A stretch of 64,000 nt of DNA, taken from assembly GCA_965220825.1 (NCBI GenBank), contig OZ244839.1, positions 558,001 through 622,000 on the forward strand, given 5' to 3'. A model generated the notes under the pieces. The model had not been told where the DNA came from and searched no databases. It was given only the letters and a program-made list of their open reading frames with translations. Of the stretch, positions 1 through 7,843 are shown in pieces. Every line of letters begins with the position of its first letter. The first letter of the stretch is position 1. Made by a program: the position numbers and the translations under genes. The DNA comes from G965220825 sp965220825. Its GTDB lineage: Bacteria > Pseudomonadota > Alphaproteobacteria > UBA828.

Positions 1-162
1 CGTTGCGCCGCCGCCTTCCACGACGCGATCCGCATCGCCGCCCGCGTTGCCGCCGCGCGCCACCTTGGCGATCCGGTTTCCCTGTACGAGCACCTCACCC
101 CGGAACGGTTCCTCGCCGGAGCCGTCGAAAATCGTCACATCGGTGAAGAGCGTCCGCGCCAT
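1..162 (-). CDS. Amidohydrolase family protein, N-terminal fragment (runs off the window)
   Basis: The reverse strand reads MARTLFTDVTIFDGSGEEPF and continues with RGEVLVQGNRIAKV to the window edge, giving 54 codons. This is the N-terminal beta-sandwich of metal-dependent amidohydrolases (dihydroorotase, imidazolonepropionase and prolidase-like class), which precedes the TIM barrel. The metal-binding HxH motif would lie beyond the edge. The start is the ATG at 162-160, with GAGGAACACGGG just upstream as a ribosome site. It diverges from the hydrolase at 283. Family is clear; substrate cannot be told. Confidence 0.75.
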   Translation of the reverse strand, partial: MARTLFTDVTIFDGSGEEPFRGEVLVQGNRIAKVARGGNAGGDADRVVEGGGAT

Positions 163-282
163 CCCGTGTTCCTCCGCCGTTAGGCGCTCGTCCCGCCGGC
201 GGTTCTAGCGCCGGTTCTTGCTCCGGGGGCGGCGCCGGAGTATCGAAGGGAAGCATAGCACGGACCCACCGGGGAGGGCGCG

Positions 283-1074
283 GTGCCCGAGCTTTCGCTT
301 GGCGATTTCAGCCTCCATTTCGAGGTCGAAGGCGCCGGTCCGCCGCTGGTTTTGGTGCCGGGGCTTGGCGGTGTGGGTGCCTATTGGCGGCCGCAGGTCG
401 AAGCCTTTTCCGGGCGTTACCGGGTAATGACCCATGACCATCGGGGCTGCGGACGCTCGAGCCGCTCGCAGATAGAATATTCCATCGAGCAGATGACGGA
501 CGACCTCCTGCGGCTGATGGATGCCCTCGAAATCGAGCGCGCCCACCTGGTGGGCCACTCCACCGGCGGTGCCATGGGGCAGGTGATGGCGGTGGAACAT
601 CCCGACCGGCTCCTGAGTCTCACGATCGCCAACAGCTGGACGCGGGCCTGCCCCTTCCGCCAGCGCCTGATGGCGACCCGCAAGACCCTCCTGGCCTGCG
701 CAAGCCCCGAGGCCTATCTCCGCGCGGTGCCGCTCTTCCTCTATCCGAGCCGGTGGATTCGCGACAATCACGAGGCGCTGGAGGCGGAGGCCCGGCGTGC
801 GCTCGCACACTATCCGGCGCCCGAGATCCAGATCAGCCGGATCGACGCCGGCCTTCGCTTCGACCGCACGGCGGCGCTTCCCTCGGTCACGGTGCGGACC
901 CTGGTGATCGGTGCGCGAGACGACCACCTGACCCCGTCCTACTATTCGGAGGAGCTCGCATCCCTTATCCCCGGGGCGGAGCTTACGATCTTCGAGCGTG
1001 GGGCCCACTGCTGCTCGCTCACCGCGGCGGACGCGTTCAACGCGCGCCTCGAACGCTTCCTGGAGGGGGCGTGA
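283..1074 (+). CDS. Alpha/beta hydrolase (RutD / enol-lactonase-like)
   Basis: A 263-residue single-domain alpha/beta-hydrolase, probably cytosolic. The oxyanion region VPGLGG is near residues 25-30. The nucleophile elbow is GHSTGG with Ser93. The acid is Asp213 or Asp214 in IGARDDH, and the base is His242 in ERGAHC. The closest recognisable types are RutD-like aminoacrylate hydrolases and 3-oxoadipate enol-lactonases, but the substrate is not decidable. The start is a GTG at 283 preceded by GGGGAGGGCGC; an upstream ATG is in another frame. The stop overlaps the GTG of fdhD by four bases (GTGA), so the two are translationally coupled. No rut genes are nearby. Confidence 0.85.
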   Translation: MPELSLGDFSLHFEVEGAGPPLVLVPGLGGVGAYWRPQVEAFSGRYRVMTHDHRGCGRSSRSQIEYSIEQMTDDLLRLMDALEIERAHLVGHSTGGAMGQVMAVEHPDRLLSLTIANSWTRACPFRQRLMATRKTLLACASPEAYLRAVPLFLYPSRWIRDNHEALEAEARRALAHYPAPEIQISRIDAGLRFDRTAALPSVTVRTLVIGARDDHLTPSYYSEELASLIPGAELTIFERGAHCCSLTAADAFNARLERFLEGA

Positions 1075-1991
1075 CGGTCGAGCGGGAAGGGGCCGACGGT
1101 CCGGCAGCGGGGGAATTCCTCGTCCGGCCCGACCCGGCGGACGTGCGGCTTACCCGTGCGCTCCAGGGGGTGGACCAGAACGGCGAGGCCCTGGAGACGC
1201 GGGTGGTGGAGGAGCGCCCGCTCACCATCTTCCTCAATGGGCAGGAGATCGTCACCGTGATGACGATCCGCGACCACCCGGACTATCTGGCCCTCGGCTA
1301 CCTGCTGAACCAGAACATGCTGCGCACGGACGACGAGGTGACGGGCGTGGAGTATGACGAGGATATCGAGACCGTCGTCGTGCGCACCGCCCGCGAGACC
1401 GACTACGAGGAGACGCTCCGGCGCAAGACGCTCACCTCGGGCTGCGCCCAGGGCACGGTTTTCGGCGATCTCATGGAGCGCTTCGATTCCGTAACGCTGG
1501 ACCGGAACGCCCGCCTCAAGACCTCCTGGCTCTATGCGCTCGCCCACAAGATCAACCGTCAGCCGAGCCTCTATCTGGCGGCCGGCGCGATCCACGGCTG
1601 CGTGCTGTGCGAGGGGGAGCGCCCGCTGATCTATATGGAGGATGTCGGGCGGCACAACGCCATCGACAAGATCGCGGGCTACATGTTCCGGAACGGCGTC
1701 GGCCCGCGCGGCAAGATCATGTACACCACGGGCCGGCTCACCAGCGAGATGGTGATCAAGACCGTGACCATGGAGCTTCCCGTCCTGATCTCCCGCTCCG
1801 GCTTTACCGCCTGGGGGGTGGAGCTCGCGCGCCGCGCGAACCTCACGCTGATCGGGCGGGCGCGGGGGCGGCGCTTCGTTGCGCTCGCCGGTGCGGAGCG
1901 GCTGGTCTATGACGCGGATGCCTCCGCCGTTGCCGAGGAGGCGAAGCGCCATCGGCGCAAGGGGAGCCGCGCCGCCGAGGACGCGGCGTAA
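1071..1991 (+). CDS. fdhD: FdhD-family sulfurtransferase for formate dehydrogenase (atypical cysteines)
   Basis: 306 residues. FdhD carries sulfur from the cysteine desulfurase IscS to the Mo-bisMGD cofactor of formate dehydrogenases. Family blocks visible are ERPLTIFLNGQEIVTVM near 48-64, DHPDYLALGYLL near 68-79, and MEDVGRHNAIDKIAGYM near 189-205, followed by a TTGRLTSEMVIK block. The canonical CxxC loop (Cys121 and Cys124 in E. coli) reads SGCAQG here, so only Cys125 remains. A separate GCVLC (Cys177, Cys180) sits where usual members have a His-Ala-Ala stretch. Start is a GTG at 1071 inside the stop of the upstream hydrolase. mobA follows after 21 bases, which fits a molybdoenzyme maturation pair. 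No formate dehydrogenase subunit is in the window. Confidence 0.88.
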   Translation: MTVEREGADGPAAGEFLVRPDPADVRLTRALQGVDQNGEALETRVVEERPLTIFLNGQEIVTVMTIRDHPDYLALGYLLNQNMLRTDDEVTGVEYDEDIETVVVRTARETDYEETLRRKTLTSGCAQGTVFGDLMERFDSVTLDRNARLKTSWLYALAHKINRQPSLYLAAGAIHGCVLCEGERPLIYMEDVGRHNAIDKIAGYMFRNGVGPRGKIMYTTGRLTSEMVIKTVTMELPVLISRSGFTAWGVELARRANLTLIGRARGRRFVALAGAERLVYDADASAVAEEAKRHRRKGSRAAEDAA

Positions 1992-2012
1992 GCCGCCCGA
2001 GGATCCGACAGG

Positions 2013-2636
2013 ATGAGCGGTATCGCCGGCGTGCTGCTGGCCGGAGGCCTCGCGCGTCGCATGGGCGGCGGGGACAAGTGTCTGCGCCGGCTCGCCGGCG
2101 AGACCCTGCTGGCCCGAACGCTTGCCCGTGCCGCGCCCCAGGTGGGGCCGCTGCTCCTGAACGCGAACGGCGACCCGGCGCGCTTCGCCGCCTATGGCCT
2201 GCCTGTGGCGGCGGACGTGGTGCCCGGCGCGGCGGGACCCCTCGCGGGCATATTGACGGCGCTGGACTGGGCGGCGAGAGAAGCGCCGGCCTGCGAGCTG
2301 GTCGCGAGCTTCGCCACCGACGCGCCGTTCCTGCCGCGGGACATGGTGGCCCGCCTCGCCGAGGCCCGTCGCGCCGCCGGTGCGGACCTCGCCTGCGCCG
2401 CCTCCGGCGGCCGCGCGCACCCGGTGTTCGGCCTCTGGCCGCCCGCACTGCGGGAGGACCTGCGCGAGGCCCTGGTAGGGGAGGGGATCCGCAGGATCGA
2501 CCGCTGGACGGCGCGCCACGCCCTCGTCGAGGTCCCCTTCGAGACGGCCCCCCTCGACCCCTTCTTCAACGCCAACCGCGCCGAGGACCTGGCCGAGGCC
2601 GAACGCCTGCTCGCGCTCCACGGCGGGACCTTCTGA
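2013..2636 (+). CDS. mobA: Molybdenum cofactor guanylyltransferase MobA
   Basis: 207 residues, normal length for MobA. It transfers GMP from GTP to molybdopterin-Mo to give the MGD cofactor needed by DMSO-reductase-family enzymes such as formate dehydrogenase. The nucleotidyltransferase signature LLAGGLARRMGGGDK is at residues 8-22. The PGAAGPLAGILTALDW block lies near 76-91 and the metal-binding SFATDAPFLP near 104-113. The C-terminal FFNANRAEDL is also typical. The ATG at 2013 follows fdhD by 21 bases in the same direction. The IS630 element begins 46 bases past the stop, so anything transcribed downstream originally has been cut off. Confidence 0.92.
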   Translation: MSGIAGVLLAGGLARRMGGGDKCLRRLAGETLLARTLARAAPQVGPLLLNANGDPARFAAYGLPVAADVVPGAAGPLAGILTALDWAAREAPACELVASFATDAPFLPRDMVARLAEARRAAGADLACAASGGRAHPVFGLWPPALREDLREALVGEGIRRIDRWTARHALVEVPFETAPLDPFFNANRAEDLAEAERLLALHGGTF

Positions 2637-2681
2637 CGCTTTCGCCGCGCAGATCGTTTCGAAGCGGTGCTTTTGTTGTTT

Positions 2682-2708
2682 TAGAGCGTGATCTTATCTG
2701 ATTGAATC
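2682..2708 (+). repeat. IS630 left inverted repeat
   Basis: Begins TAGAGCGTGATCTTATCTGA. It matches the reverse complement of 3712-3738 at 18 of 27 positions, with the outer seven bases identical. Confidence 0.8.
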
Positions 2709-2773
2709 ATTTGGGGATTCACATGGCTTGAGATTTGTGATTCAAGATTGCACCGGGACAAAGGAGGCCGGTG

Positions 2774-3723
2774 ATGATGTCGAAAGCCCTTTCCCTTGAT
2801 CTTCGCATTCGGGTTCTGTCAGCGGTTTCGGAGGGTCTGAGCCATAGAGCGGCTGCGGCGCGGTTTGGGGTGAGCGCGGCGAGCGTGAGCCGGTGGCGCA
2901 GGCTGGTGCGTGAACAGGGTGACCCTCGCCCGAAAGCACTTGGCGGGGATCGCCGCTCGCGGCGTATCGAGGTGCAACGGGCGGTGATCCTGGGCCTTCT
3001 TGAAGAGAACCGGGACATGACGATCAAGGAGTTGCGCGCCGCTCTGGGCAGGCGCGGTTTGGTCTTCAGCTATGGGGCGATCCAACGCTTTCTCGTGCGC
3101 CACGGCCTCACGCGAAAAAAAAGACCGGCCATGCGGCGGAACAAGCTCGCCCGGACGTTCTGAGCCGGCGGCACGCCTGGCGTGACAGCCAGCCCGCTCT
3201 CGACCCCGACCGGCTGGTGTTCATCGACGAGACCTGGGCCAAGACCAACATGGCTCGCACCCACGGCTGGGCCCCGCGCGGCCAACGCCTGCGCATGGCC
3301 ACGCCCCACGGACATTGGAACACCACCACCTTCGTCGCCGGGCTCACACAGCGCGGTATGATCGCCCCCTTCGTGCTCCCCGGCGCCATCGACCGCGATG
3401 CCTTCGAGACCTACCTCAAGCAGGTCCTCGTCCCCGAACTGCGGCCCGGCGATATCGTCGTCATGGACAACCTCTCAAGCCACAAGGGGCCCAAGGCCCG
3501 AAAGATCATTGAGGATGCCGGCGCGCAACTTCTCTTTCTGCCGCCCTACAGCCCTGACTTCAATCCCATCGAGCTCGCCTTCGCCAAGCTCAAGGCGCGG
3601 CTGCGAAAAGCCGCAGAGAGAACCGTCGACGGCCTCTGGGAGACCATCGGCCAAATCTCACAGACCTTCTCGCCGCAAGAATGCAAAAACTACTTCAACG
3701 CCGCTGGATACGGTGCAACGTGA
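2774..3723 (+). CDS. IS630-family transposase, OrfA-OrfB joined by -1 frameshift
   Basis: Two overlapping frames make one DDE transposase of about 316 residues. The first (2774-3163) has the helix-turn-helix part: RIRVLSAVSEGLSHRAAAARFGVSAASVSRWRR. At 3115-3122 there are eight A's, in phase as A AAA AAA. Slipping back one base joins to a frame that reads KTGHAAEQARPDVLSRRHAW and ends at 3723. That frame holds the catalytic core: Asp in FIDETWAK, Asp in VVMDNLSSHKG, and Glu in SPDFNPIELAFAKLK. The start is ATG 2774 or GTG 2771, with AAGGAGG at 2761-2767. Programmed slippage on an A-run is known in IS elements; a plain inactivating indel is the alternative. The stop lies inside the right inverted repeat. 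Confidence 0.87.
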
Positions 3724-3738
3724 TCGGATTCCGCTCTA
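3712..3738 (-). repeat. IS630 right inverted repeat
   Basis: The reverse complement begins TAGAGCGGAATCCGATCACG. It pairs with 2682-2708 and contains the transposase stop codon at 3721-3723. Confidence 0.8.
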
Positions 3739-3807
3739 GGTGCGCGGGTCTCCAGGCCCGCCTGTTTCTTTGCCACGGTCGGAGGCGGGCCTGGAGACCC
3801 GCGCACC
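3739..3807. repeat. Dispersed palindrome, copy 1 (perfect 24-bp arms)
   Basis: The left arm at 3739-3762 starts GGTGCGCGGGTCTCCAGGCC. The right arm at 3784-3807 is its exact reverse complement over 24 bases, around a 21-base loop. Related copies lie at 53666, 57268 and 61728. This copy is placed directly against the right end of the IS630 element and 26 bases from the stop of the glutamine synthetase family gene, where it could also act as a terminator. Confidence 0.92.
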
Positions 3808-3832
3808 GCCGCGAAGCGAGGCGGGGGGCGCC

Positions 3833-5182
3833 TCAATAGAGTTCGATATATTCGTCGCGTTCCCAGGGGGTGACCTGGGCGTTGAAGCGGGCGAGCTCCG
3901 CGCGCTTCATGGTGGTGAAGACGGAGACGAACTCTTCGCCCAGGAGATCCGCCACCGCCTCATCGGCCTCAAGCGCGGCGAGGGCCGCCTCGAGGTTGGA
4001 AGGGAAGGGCGGCAGGCTGCGGTCCTCCTCGCTCGGCATGTCGGACTGCGCCGTCAGCGGCCGCTTTTCGGCGAGGCCCAGCAATCCGCAGGCGAGCGTC
4101 CCCGCGGCGCAGAGATAGGGGTTGCTGATGGCGGACGCCGCGCGCATCTCCGCATGCACGCTCTCCGTCCCCGGTTGCTTGATGCGCACCATCGCGCTGC
4201 GATCCTCCTCGCCCCAGCTTATGTTGGACGGCGCGAAGGTGTGGGGCGTGAGCCGGCGGTAGCAGTTAGGCGTCGGGTTGAAGAGCGCCATGCAGGCGGC
4301 TCCATGGTCGAGGATGCCCTGCACGAAATGGCGCAGCGTTTCGCTCATCCCGCCGGGCGCATCCGGGTCGAAAAAGGCGTTCCGTCCGGTTTCCTCGTCG
4401 ATCAGGCTGATGTGGTAGTGGCAGCCCGAGCCAGCCGTGCTTGCGGAAGGTTTCCCCATGAAAGTTGCCGTTAATCCCGCAAGTTGGACGATTTCCTTAA
4501 CGCCATTTTTGAAAGTGAATCCATTGTCGATGCCGGCGATTCCCTCCGCATGGCGGTAGACCAGTTCGAATTGCGAGGGAGCATATTCCGCGTTGGCGGT
4601 GAGGATCGGGATGCCGGCTGCGCGCAGCCCGTCCACCACGGAGCGGATCGCCGGAATCCGCTCGTTCCTGAGATTGTTGAAGATGTGCACGCCGCCGAAG
4701 AGCGGCTCGTGGCTCTCGCTGTCGAGTACGTAGAACTCGTACTCGTGGGCGCTCTCCACCTTGTAGCCGAGCGCGGCGGTCTTCTGCAGCAGGCTCCGTG
4801 CCACATGGCGGGGTGCGGCGCGAAGCGGCGTGCCGTCGTCCCATTCGGTGTCGCAGATCACCTTCGCCGTATTGTCGAGCCATGGAACCGCCGCAAGGGT
4901 GGAGAGGTCCGGGCGGAGTGTCTGGTCGCGGTACTTCACCTCTTCGTTGTAGAGCGTGCCGGAGATCACGTGGGAGGCGGTATCGAGCGCGACGATCCCG
5001 CCATACATGTTGAGCCCGTTTCGGGTGAAGTCGTCGAACCACTCGATGGGTACTTGCTTCGAGCGCGCCGTGCCGTGCATGTCCGGCAGTTCGAAGCGGA
5101 TGTGCTCGACGCCCTCCCGGCGCAGGGTTTCCTGCGCTTCCGCCACACGGTCGTGGGGGCCCTGCTTCGCTCCCTTTGCCAC
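3833..5182 (-). CDS. Glutamine synthetase family protein (gamma-glutamyl ligase)
   Basis: 449 residues, the size of type I GS. Such enzymes activate the gamma-carboxyl of glutamate with ATP and couple it to ammonia or an amine. The N-terminal beta-grasp is near 20-110. The catalytic barrel shows HEYEFYV and NAEYAPSQFELVY (metal-binding glutamates), GSGCHYHISL, and RRLTPHTFAPSNISWG with the ATP-site arginine further on. The adenylylation motif (NLYDLP) of true GlnA is not seen. That suggests a GlnT/PuuA-like ligase acting on glutamate plus an amine rather than housekeeping GlnA; this is inference. It diverges from the cluster starting at 5343. The 160-base gap 5183-5342 shows no convincing promoter box. 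Confidence 0.85.
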   Translation of the reverse strand: MAKGAKQGPHDRVAEAQETLRREGVEHIRFELPDMHGTARSKQVPIEWFDDFTRNGLNMYGGIVALDTASHVISGTLYNEEVKYRDQTLRPDLSTLAAVPWLDNTAKVICDTEWDDGTPLRAAPRHVARSLLQKTAALGYKVESAHEYEFYVLDSESHEPLFGGVHIFNNLRNERIPAIRSVVDGLRAAGIPILTANAEYAPSQFELVYRHAEGIAGIDNGFTFKNGVKEIVQLAGLTATFMGKPSASTAGSGCHYHISLIDEETGRNAFFDPDAPGGMSETLRHFVQGILDHGAACMALFNPTPNCYRRLTPHTFAPSNISWGEEDRSAMVRIKQPGTESVHAEMRAASAISNPYLCAAGTLACGLLGLAEKRPLTAQSDMPSEEDRSLPPFPSNLEAALAALEADEAVADLLGEEFVSVFTTMKRAELARFNAQVTPWERDEYIELY

Positions 5183-5342
5183 CGTTGTCTCCCTCTCGCT
5201 CCGTGAATATGCTCACGGGCACGATGCCGCGGGCGCGCCGGGAGTCAAGGGACGCATTGGCGCGGGATCTCCGATCCGACCGGCCGGCGGCGGACGGATA
5301 CGACAATCCGGGGCGGGCGGGAGCGAGCCGGGGGAAGGCACG

Positions 5343-5738
5343 ATGTCCAACGCAATGTACGAGAAGGGGCTGCGGATACGCAGCGAGGTGCTGGGGAAAG
5401 AGTATGTCGACCGCGCGCTTGCGAACGCCGACGACTTCAACCGCGATTTCCAGGAGATACTGACGGAGTATTGCTGGGGCGCCGTGTGGGGCCGTCCGGG
5501 GCTCAGCCGCAAGCAGCGCAGCCTGAACAATCTCTGCATGCTGGCCGCGCTCAACCGCGGCCACGAGTTCGAACTCCATCTCAAGGGCGCGCTGACCAAC
5601 GGAGTCACCCGCGAGGAGATTCGTGAGACCCTGATCCAGGTCGGGGTCTATTGCGGCGCGCCGGCGGCGGTCGAGGCGTTCCGCATCGCGCGCCGCGTTC
5701 TCGAGGAAGAGGATCGGAAGGCCGCGGGCGGCGCCTGA
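5343..5738 (+). CDS. Carboxymuconolactone decarboxylase family protein (PcaC-like)
   Basis: 131 residues, all-alpha AhpD/CMD fold. 4-carboxymuconolactone decarboxylase acts in the protocatechuate branch of aromatic degradation, but many family members have other roles. Diagnostic stretches are DFQEILTEYCWGAVWGRPGLSRK, then NLCMLAALNRGHEFELH, and IQVGVYCGAPAA near the C-terminus. The start is the ATG at 5343 after GGGGGAAGGCACG. The TGA at 5736-5738 overlaps the next ATG (TGATG). It opens a three-gene unit with a hydroxyacid dehydrogenase and a CoA-transferase, a catabolic setting. No other pca genes are present, so the exact substrate is open. Confidence 0.83.
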   Translation: MSNAMYEKGLRIRSEVLGKEYVDRALANADDFNRDFQEILTEYCWGAVWGRPGLSRKQRSLNNLCMLAALNRGHEFELHLKGALTNGVTREEIRETLIQVGVYCGAPAAVEAFRIARRVLEEEDRKAAGGA

Positions 5739-6607
5739 TGGCGGCGCTGGGCTTTATCGGGCTCGGCGCCATGGGCGGCCCCATGGCGCGCAACCTGGCC
5801 GCCGCCTCCGGCGGTCTGATGTGCCACGACGCGGATCCGGCCAAGGCCGGTACGGTGTCCGGCGCCGTCTGGGCCGACTCCGTGGAGGAGGTCGCGCAAA
5901 AGGCGCGCATCGTCTTTCTCTGCCTGCCGGACGGCGCCGCCGTGATGGCGGTGTGCCGTGGCATTGCCGCCTGCGAGGGCTGCGTCGTCGAAACGGTGGT
6001 GGACAGCACCACCGCCGGGCCGGCGGATGCCCGCGCCGCCCACGACGCCCTGGGCGAGGCCGGCATCCGCTATGCCGACGGGCCGGTAAGCGGCGGCGTG
6101 GCCGGTGCGGAGGCCGGCACGCTCGCCATGATGGTCGCCGCGCCCGACGAGCTCTTCGCCCAGATCGAGCCCCATGTCCGCGCCATGGCCAAGAATGCCC
6201 GCCAGGTCGGCACCCGGCCCGGTCAGGGCATGGCCATGAAGCTTCTGAACAACTATCTGTCGGCCATCGCCATGATCGCCACCAGCGAGGCGGTGAGCTT
6301 CGGCCTTTCCCAAGGCCTCGACATGGAAACGATCCTGGAGACGGTGAACCTTTCCACCGGGCGCAACACGGCGACCTCGGGCAAGTTTCCGCGGAACATC
6401 GCAACCGGTGCCTTCGATTCGGGCTTTGCCACGCGGCTGATGGCGAAGGACATCCGCCTCTATGACGCGGGTGTGCAGGAAGCGGGCACGCCGCGGCGGC
6501 TCGCCCGACTGGTGCTTGAAATCTGGGACGGCATGGAGGCGGCGCACCCGGAGTCGGACTTCACCGAGATCTACCTCCATGTGCGGGACGGCGGGACCGA
6601 TGGATGA
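5738..6607 (+). CDS. NAD(P)-dependent beta-hydroxyacid dehydrogenase (3-hydroxyisobutyrate dehydrogenase family)
   Basis: 289 residues. It oxidises a beta-hydroxyacid with NAD(P). The Rossmann motif GFIGLGAMGGPMARNL is at residues 5-20, the substrate loop DGPVSGGVAGAEAGTL at 114-129, and the catalytic lysine is Lys168 in AMKLLNNYL. The 6-phosphogluconate-like helical domain follows. Start ATG 5738 overlaps the stop of the CMD gene by one base, and its own stop overlaps the CoA-transferase ATG by four bases. Tight coupling implies one pathway. Candidates are 3-hydroxyisobutyrate, tartronate semialdehyde or a related acid; the sequence does not choose between them. Confidence 0.88.
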   Translation: MAALGFIGLGAMGGPMARNLAAASGGLMCHDADPAKAGTVSGAVWADSVEEVAQKARIVFLCLPDGAAVMAVCRGIAACEGCVVETVVDSTTAGPADARAAHDALGEAGIRYADGPVSGGVAGAEAGTLAMMVAAPDELFAQIEPHVRAMAKNARQVGTRPGQGMAMKLLNNYLSAIAMIATSEAVSFGLSQGLDMETILETVNLSTGRNTATSGKFPRNIATGAFDSGFATRLMAKDIRLYDAGVQEAGTPRRLARLVLEIWDGMEAAHPESDFTEIYLHVRDGGTDG

Positions 6608-7782
6608 AGCTGCAAGGCATCAAGGTTCTGGACCTGTCGCGCTTTCTCCCCGGCCCCTATCTCGCCATGACCATGGCGGATCACGGCGCGGACGTGATCA
6701 AGATCGAGGATCCGCGCGGCGGCGATCCGGCGCGCGGCATCGGCCCGCGGGAGGCGGGACATTCCGTCTATTTCCGTAACGCGAACCGCGGCAAGCGGAG
6801 CCTGGCGCTCGACTTGAAGAGCGCCGAAGGTCGCGAAATCTTCCTGCGGCTCGCGGCGACGGCCGATGTGGTGGTGGAGAGCTTCCGCCCCGGCGTCGTG
6901 GACCGCCTCGGCATCGGCTACGAGGCGGTGCGCGCCCGCGCGCCCGGCGTGGTCTACGCCTCCGTCTCCGCCTTCGGCCAATCGGGGCCCTATCGCGACC
7001 GCCCGGCCCACGACCTTGCGGTGAATGCGCTGGCCGGCGTTGCAAGCCTCGCTACGGACCGCGACGGCGCGCCGGCAATGCCGTGCCTGCCGCCCTCCGA
7101 CATGGGCGCTTCGCTTACGGCGCTCGCCGCCATTCTCATGGCTCTGCTACGGCGTGAGACCACCGGCAAGGGCGACCGTATCGACATCGCCATGCTGGAT
7201 ACGGCGGTCTCCTGGACGGCCCATCTGGCAGGCGCCGTGTTTGCGGAGGGCCGCGCGCCGGAGCCGCGGCGCGAACGCACCCAGGGTGGTGCGGCATTCT
7301 ACCGCCCCTACCGCACGAAGGACGGCCGCCATGTCGTGCTGGGCGGCAGCGAGCCCAAGTTCGCGGTTGCGTTGCTTGAAGCCCTCGGGCGGGCCGATCT
7401 GATCCCGCTCGTGCGCGCACCCGCCGGCGAAGCGCAGGCGCCGCTCCATGCGTTCCTTGAAGAAGCCTTCGCCGAACGCAGCCGGGACGAGTGGGTCGAA
7501 TGGTTCGAGGGCCGCGATATTTGCTTTGCGCCGGTGCGGGATCTCAAGGAAGCCTTTGACGATCCGCATCTCGCCGCGCGCGGCGTGGTCCGGCGCGAGG
7601 CGGGTGGTGCAGGGCATCTCGGCGTCCCCATCCGCTTTACGGACGAACCCGGCCGCATCCGAGGCGATGCGCCGGATTTCGGAGAGCATAGCCGGGCAAT
7701 CCTGCGCGAGTTGGGCTACGACGAAAGCGCCTGTGCGGCCTTCGCCCGCGACGGCACGATCGCGGCGGGGGAGCCCCGATAG
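6604..7782 (+). CDS. CaiB/BaiF family III CoA-transferase
   Basis: 392 residues, normal for the family. It moves CoA between carboxylic acids by way of an aspartyl-CoA anhydride. The opening GIKVLDLSRFLPGPYLAMTMADHGADVIKIE is characteristic. The catalytic aspartate is Asp166 in PPSDMGASLTALAAI. RPYRTKDGRHVVLGGSEPKF near 240-258 is the usual second-domain block. Overlaps the preceding dehydrogenase by ATGA. Together with the CMD-family protein and dehydrogenase it suggests CoA-dependent breakdown of an organic acid. An MFS permease follows 61 bases later in the same direction and may supply the substrate. Confidence 0.9.
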   Translation: MKLQGIKVLDLSRFLPGPYLAMTMADHGADVIKIEDPRGGDPARGIGPREAGHSVYFRNANRGKRSLALDLKSAEGREIFLRLAATADVVVESFRPGVVDRLGIGYEAVRARAPGVVYASVSAFGQSGPYRDRPAHDLAVNALAGVASLATDRDGAPAMPCLPPSDMGASLTALAAILMALLRRETTGKGDRIDIAMLDTAVSWTAHLAGAVFAEGRAPEPRRERTQGGAAFYRPYRTKDGRHVVLGGSEPKFAVALLEALGRADLIPLVRAPAGEAQAPLHAFLEEAFAERSRDEWVEWFEGRDICFAPVRDLKEAFDDPHLAARGVVRREAGGAGHLGVPIRFTDEPGRIRGDAPDFGEHSRAILRELGYDESACAAFARDGTIAAGEPR

Positions 7783-7843
7783 CGGGCACGAACCGGCGCG
7801 CACGCGGAGCAGGGACGCGGCGCACCGCCCGACGCGATTTGCG

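Larger units (their letters stand above)
2682..3738 (+). mobile_element. IS630-family insertion sequence, complete, about 1.05 kb
   Basis: The element is bounded by TA on both sides (2682-2683 and 3737-3738), matching the TA target duplication of IS630/Tc1-mariner elements. Imperfect inverted ends start GAGCG and agree at 18 of 27 positions including the TA. It holds one transposase read through a -1 frameshift. Both ends and all three catalytic acidic residues are present, so it may be active. It sits between mobA and the 3' end of the glutamine synthetase family gene, and its right end abuts a long palindrome at 3739. Confidence 0.9.

Noticed and set aside
942..2621. Long open frame opposite fdhD and mobA on the reverse strand (559 codons)
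   Set aside because: It is antisense to two well-identified genes, has no recognisable domain and has the Arg/His/Gly-rich composition typical of shadow frames in GC-rich DNA. Similar shadows opposite the genes at 7.6-9.9, 22.9-25.4 and 49.6-52.0 kb were dropped for the same reason.
3833..5182. Housekeeping glutamine synthetase GlnA
   Set aside because: The adenylylation tyrosine motif and a glnB neighbour are missing, and the sequence looks like the GlnT/PuuA-like branch.
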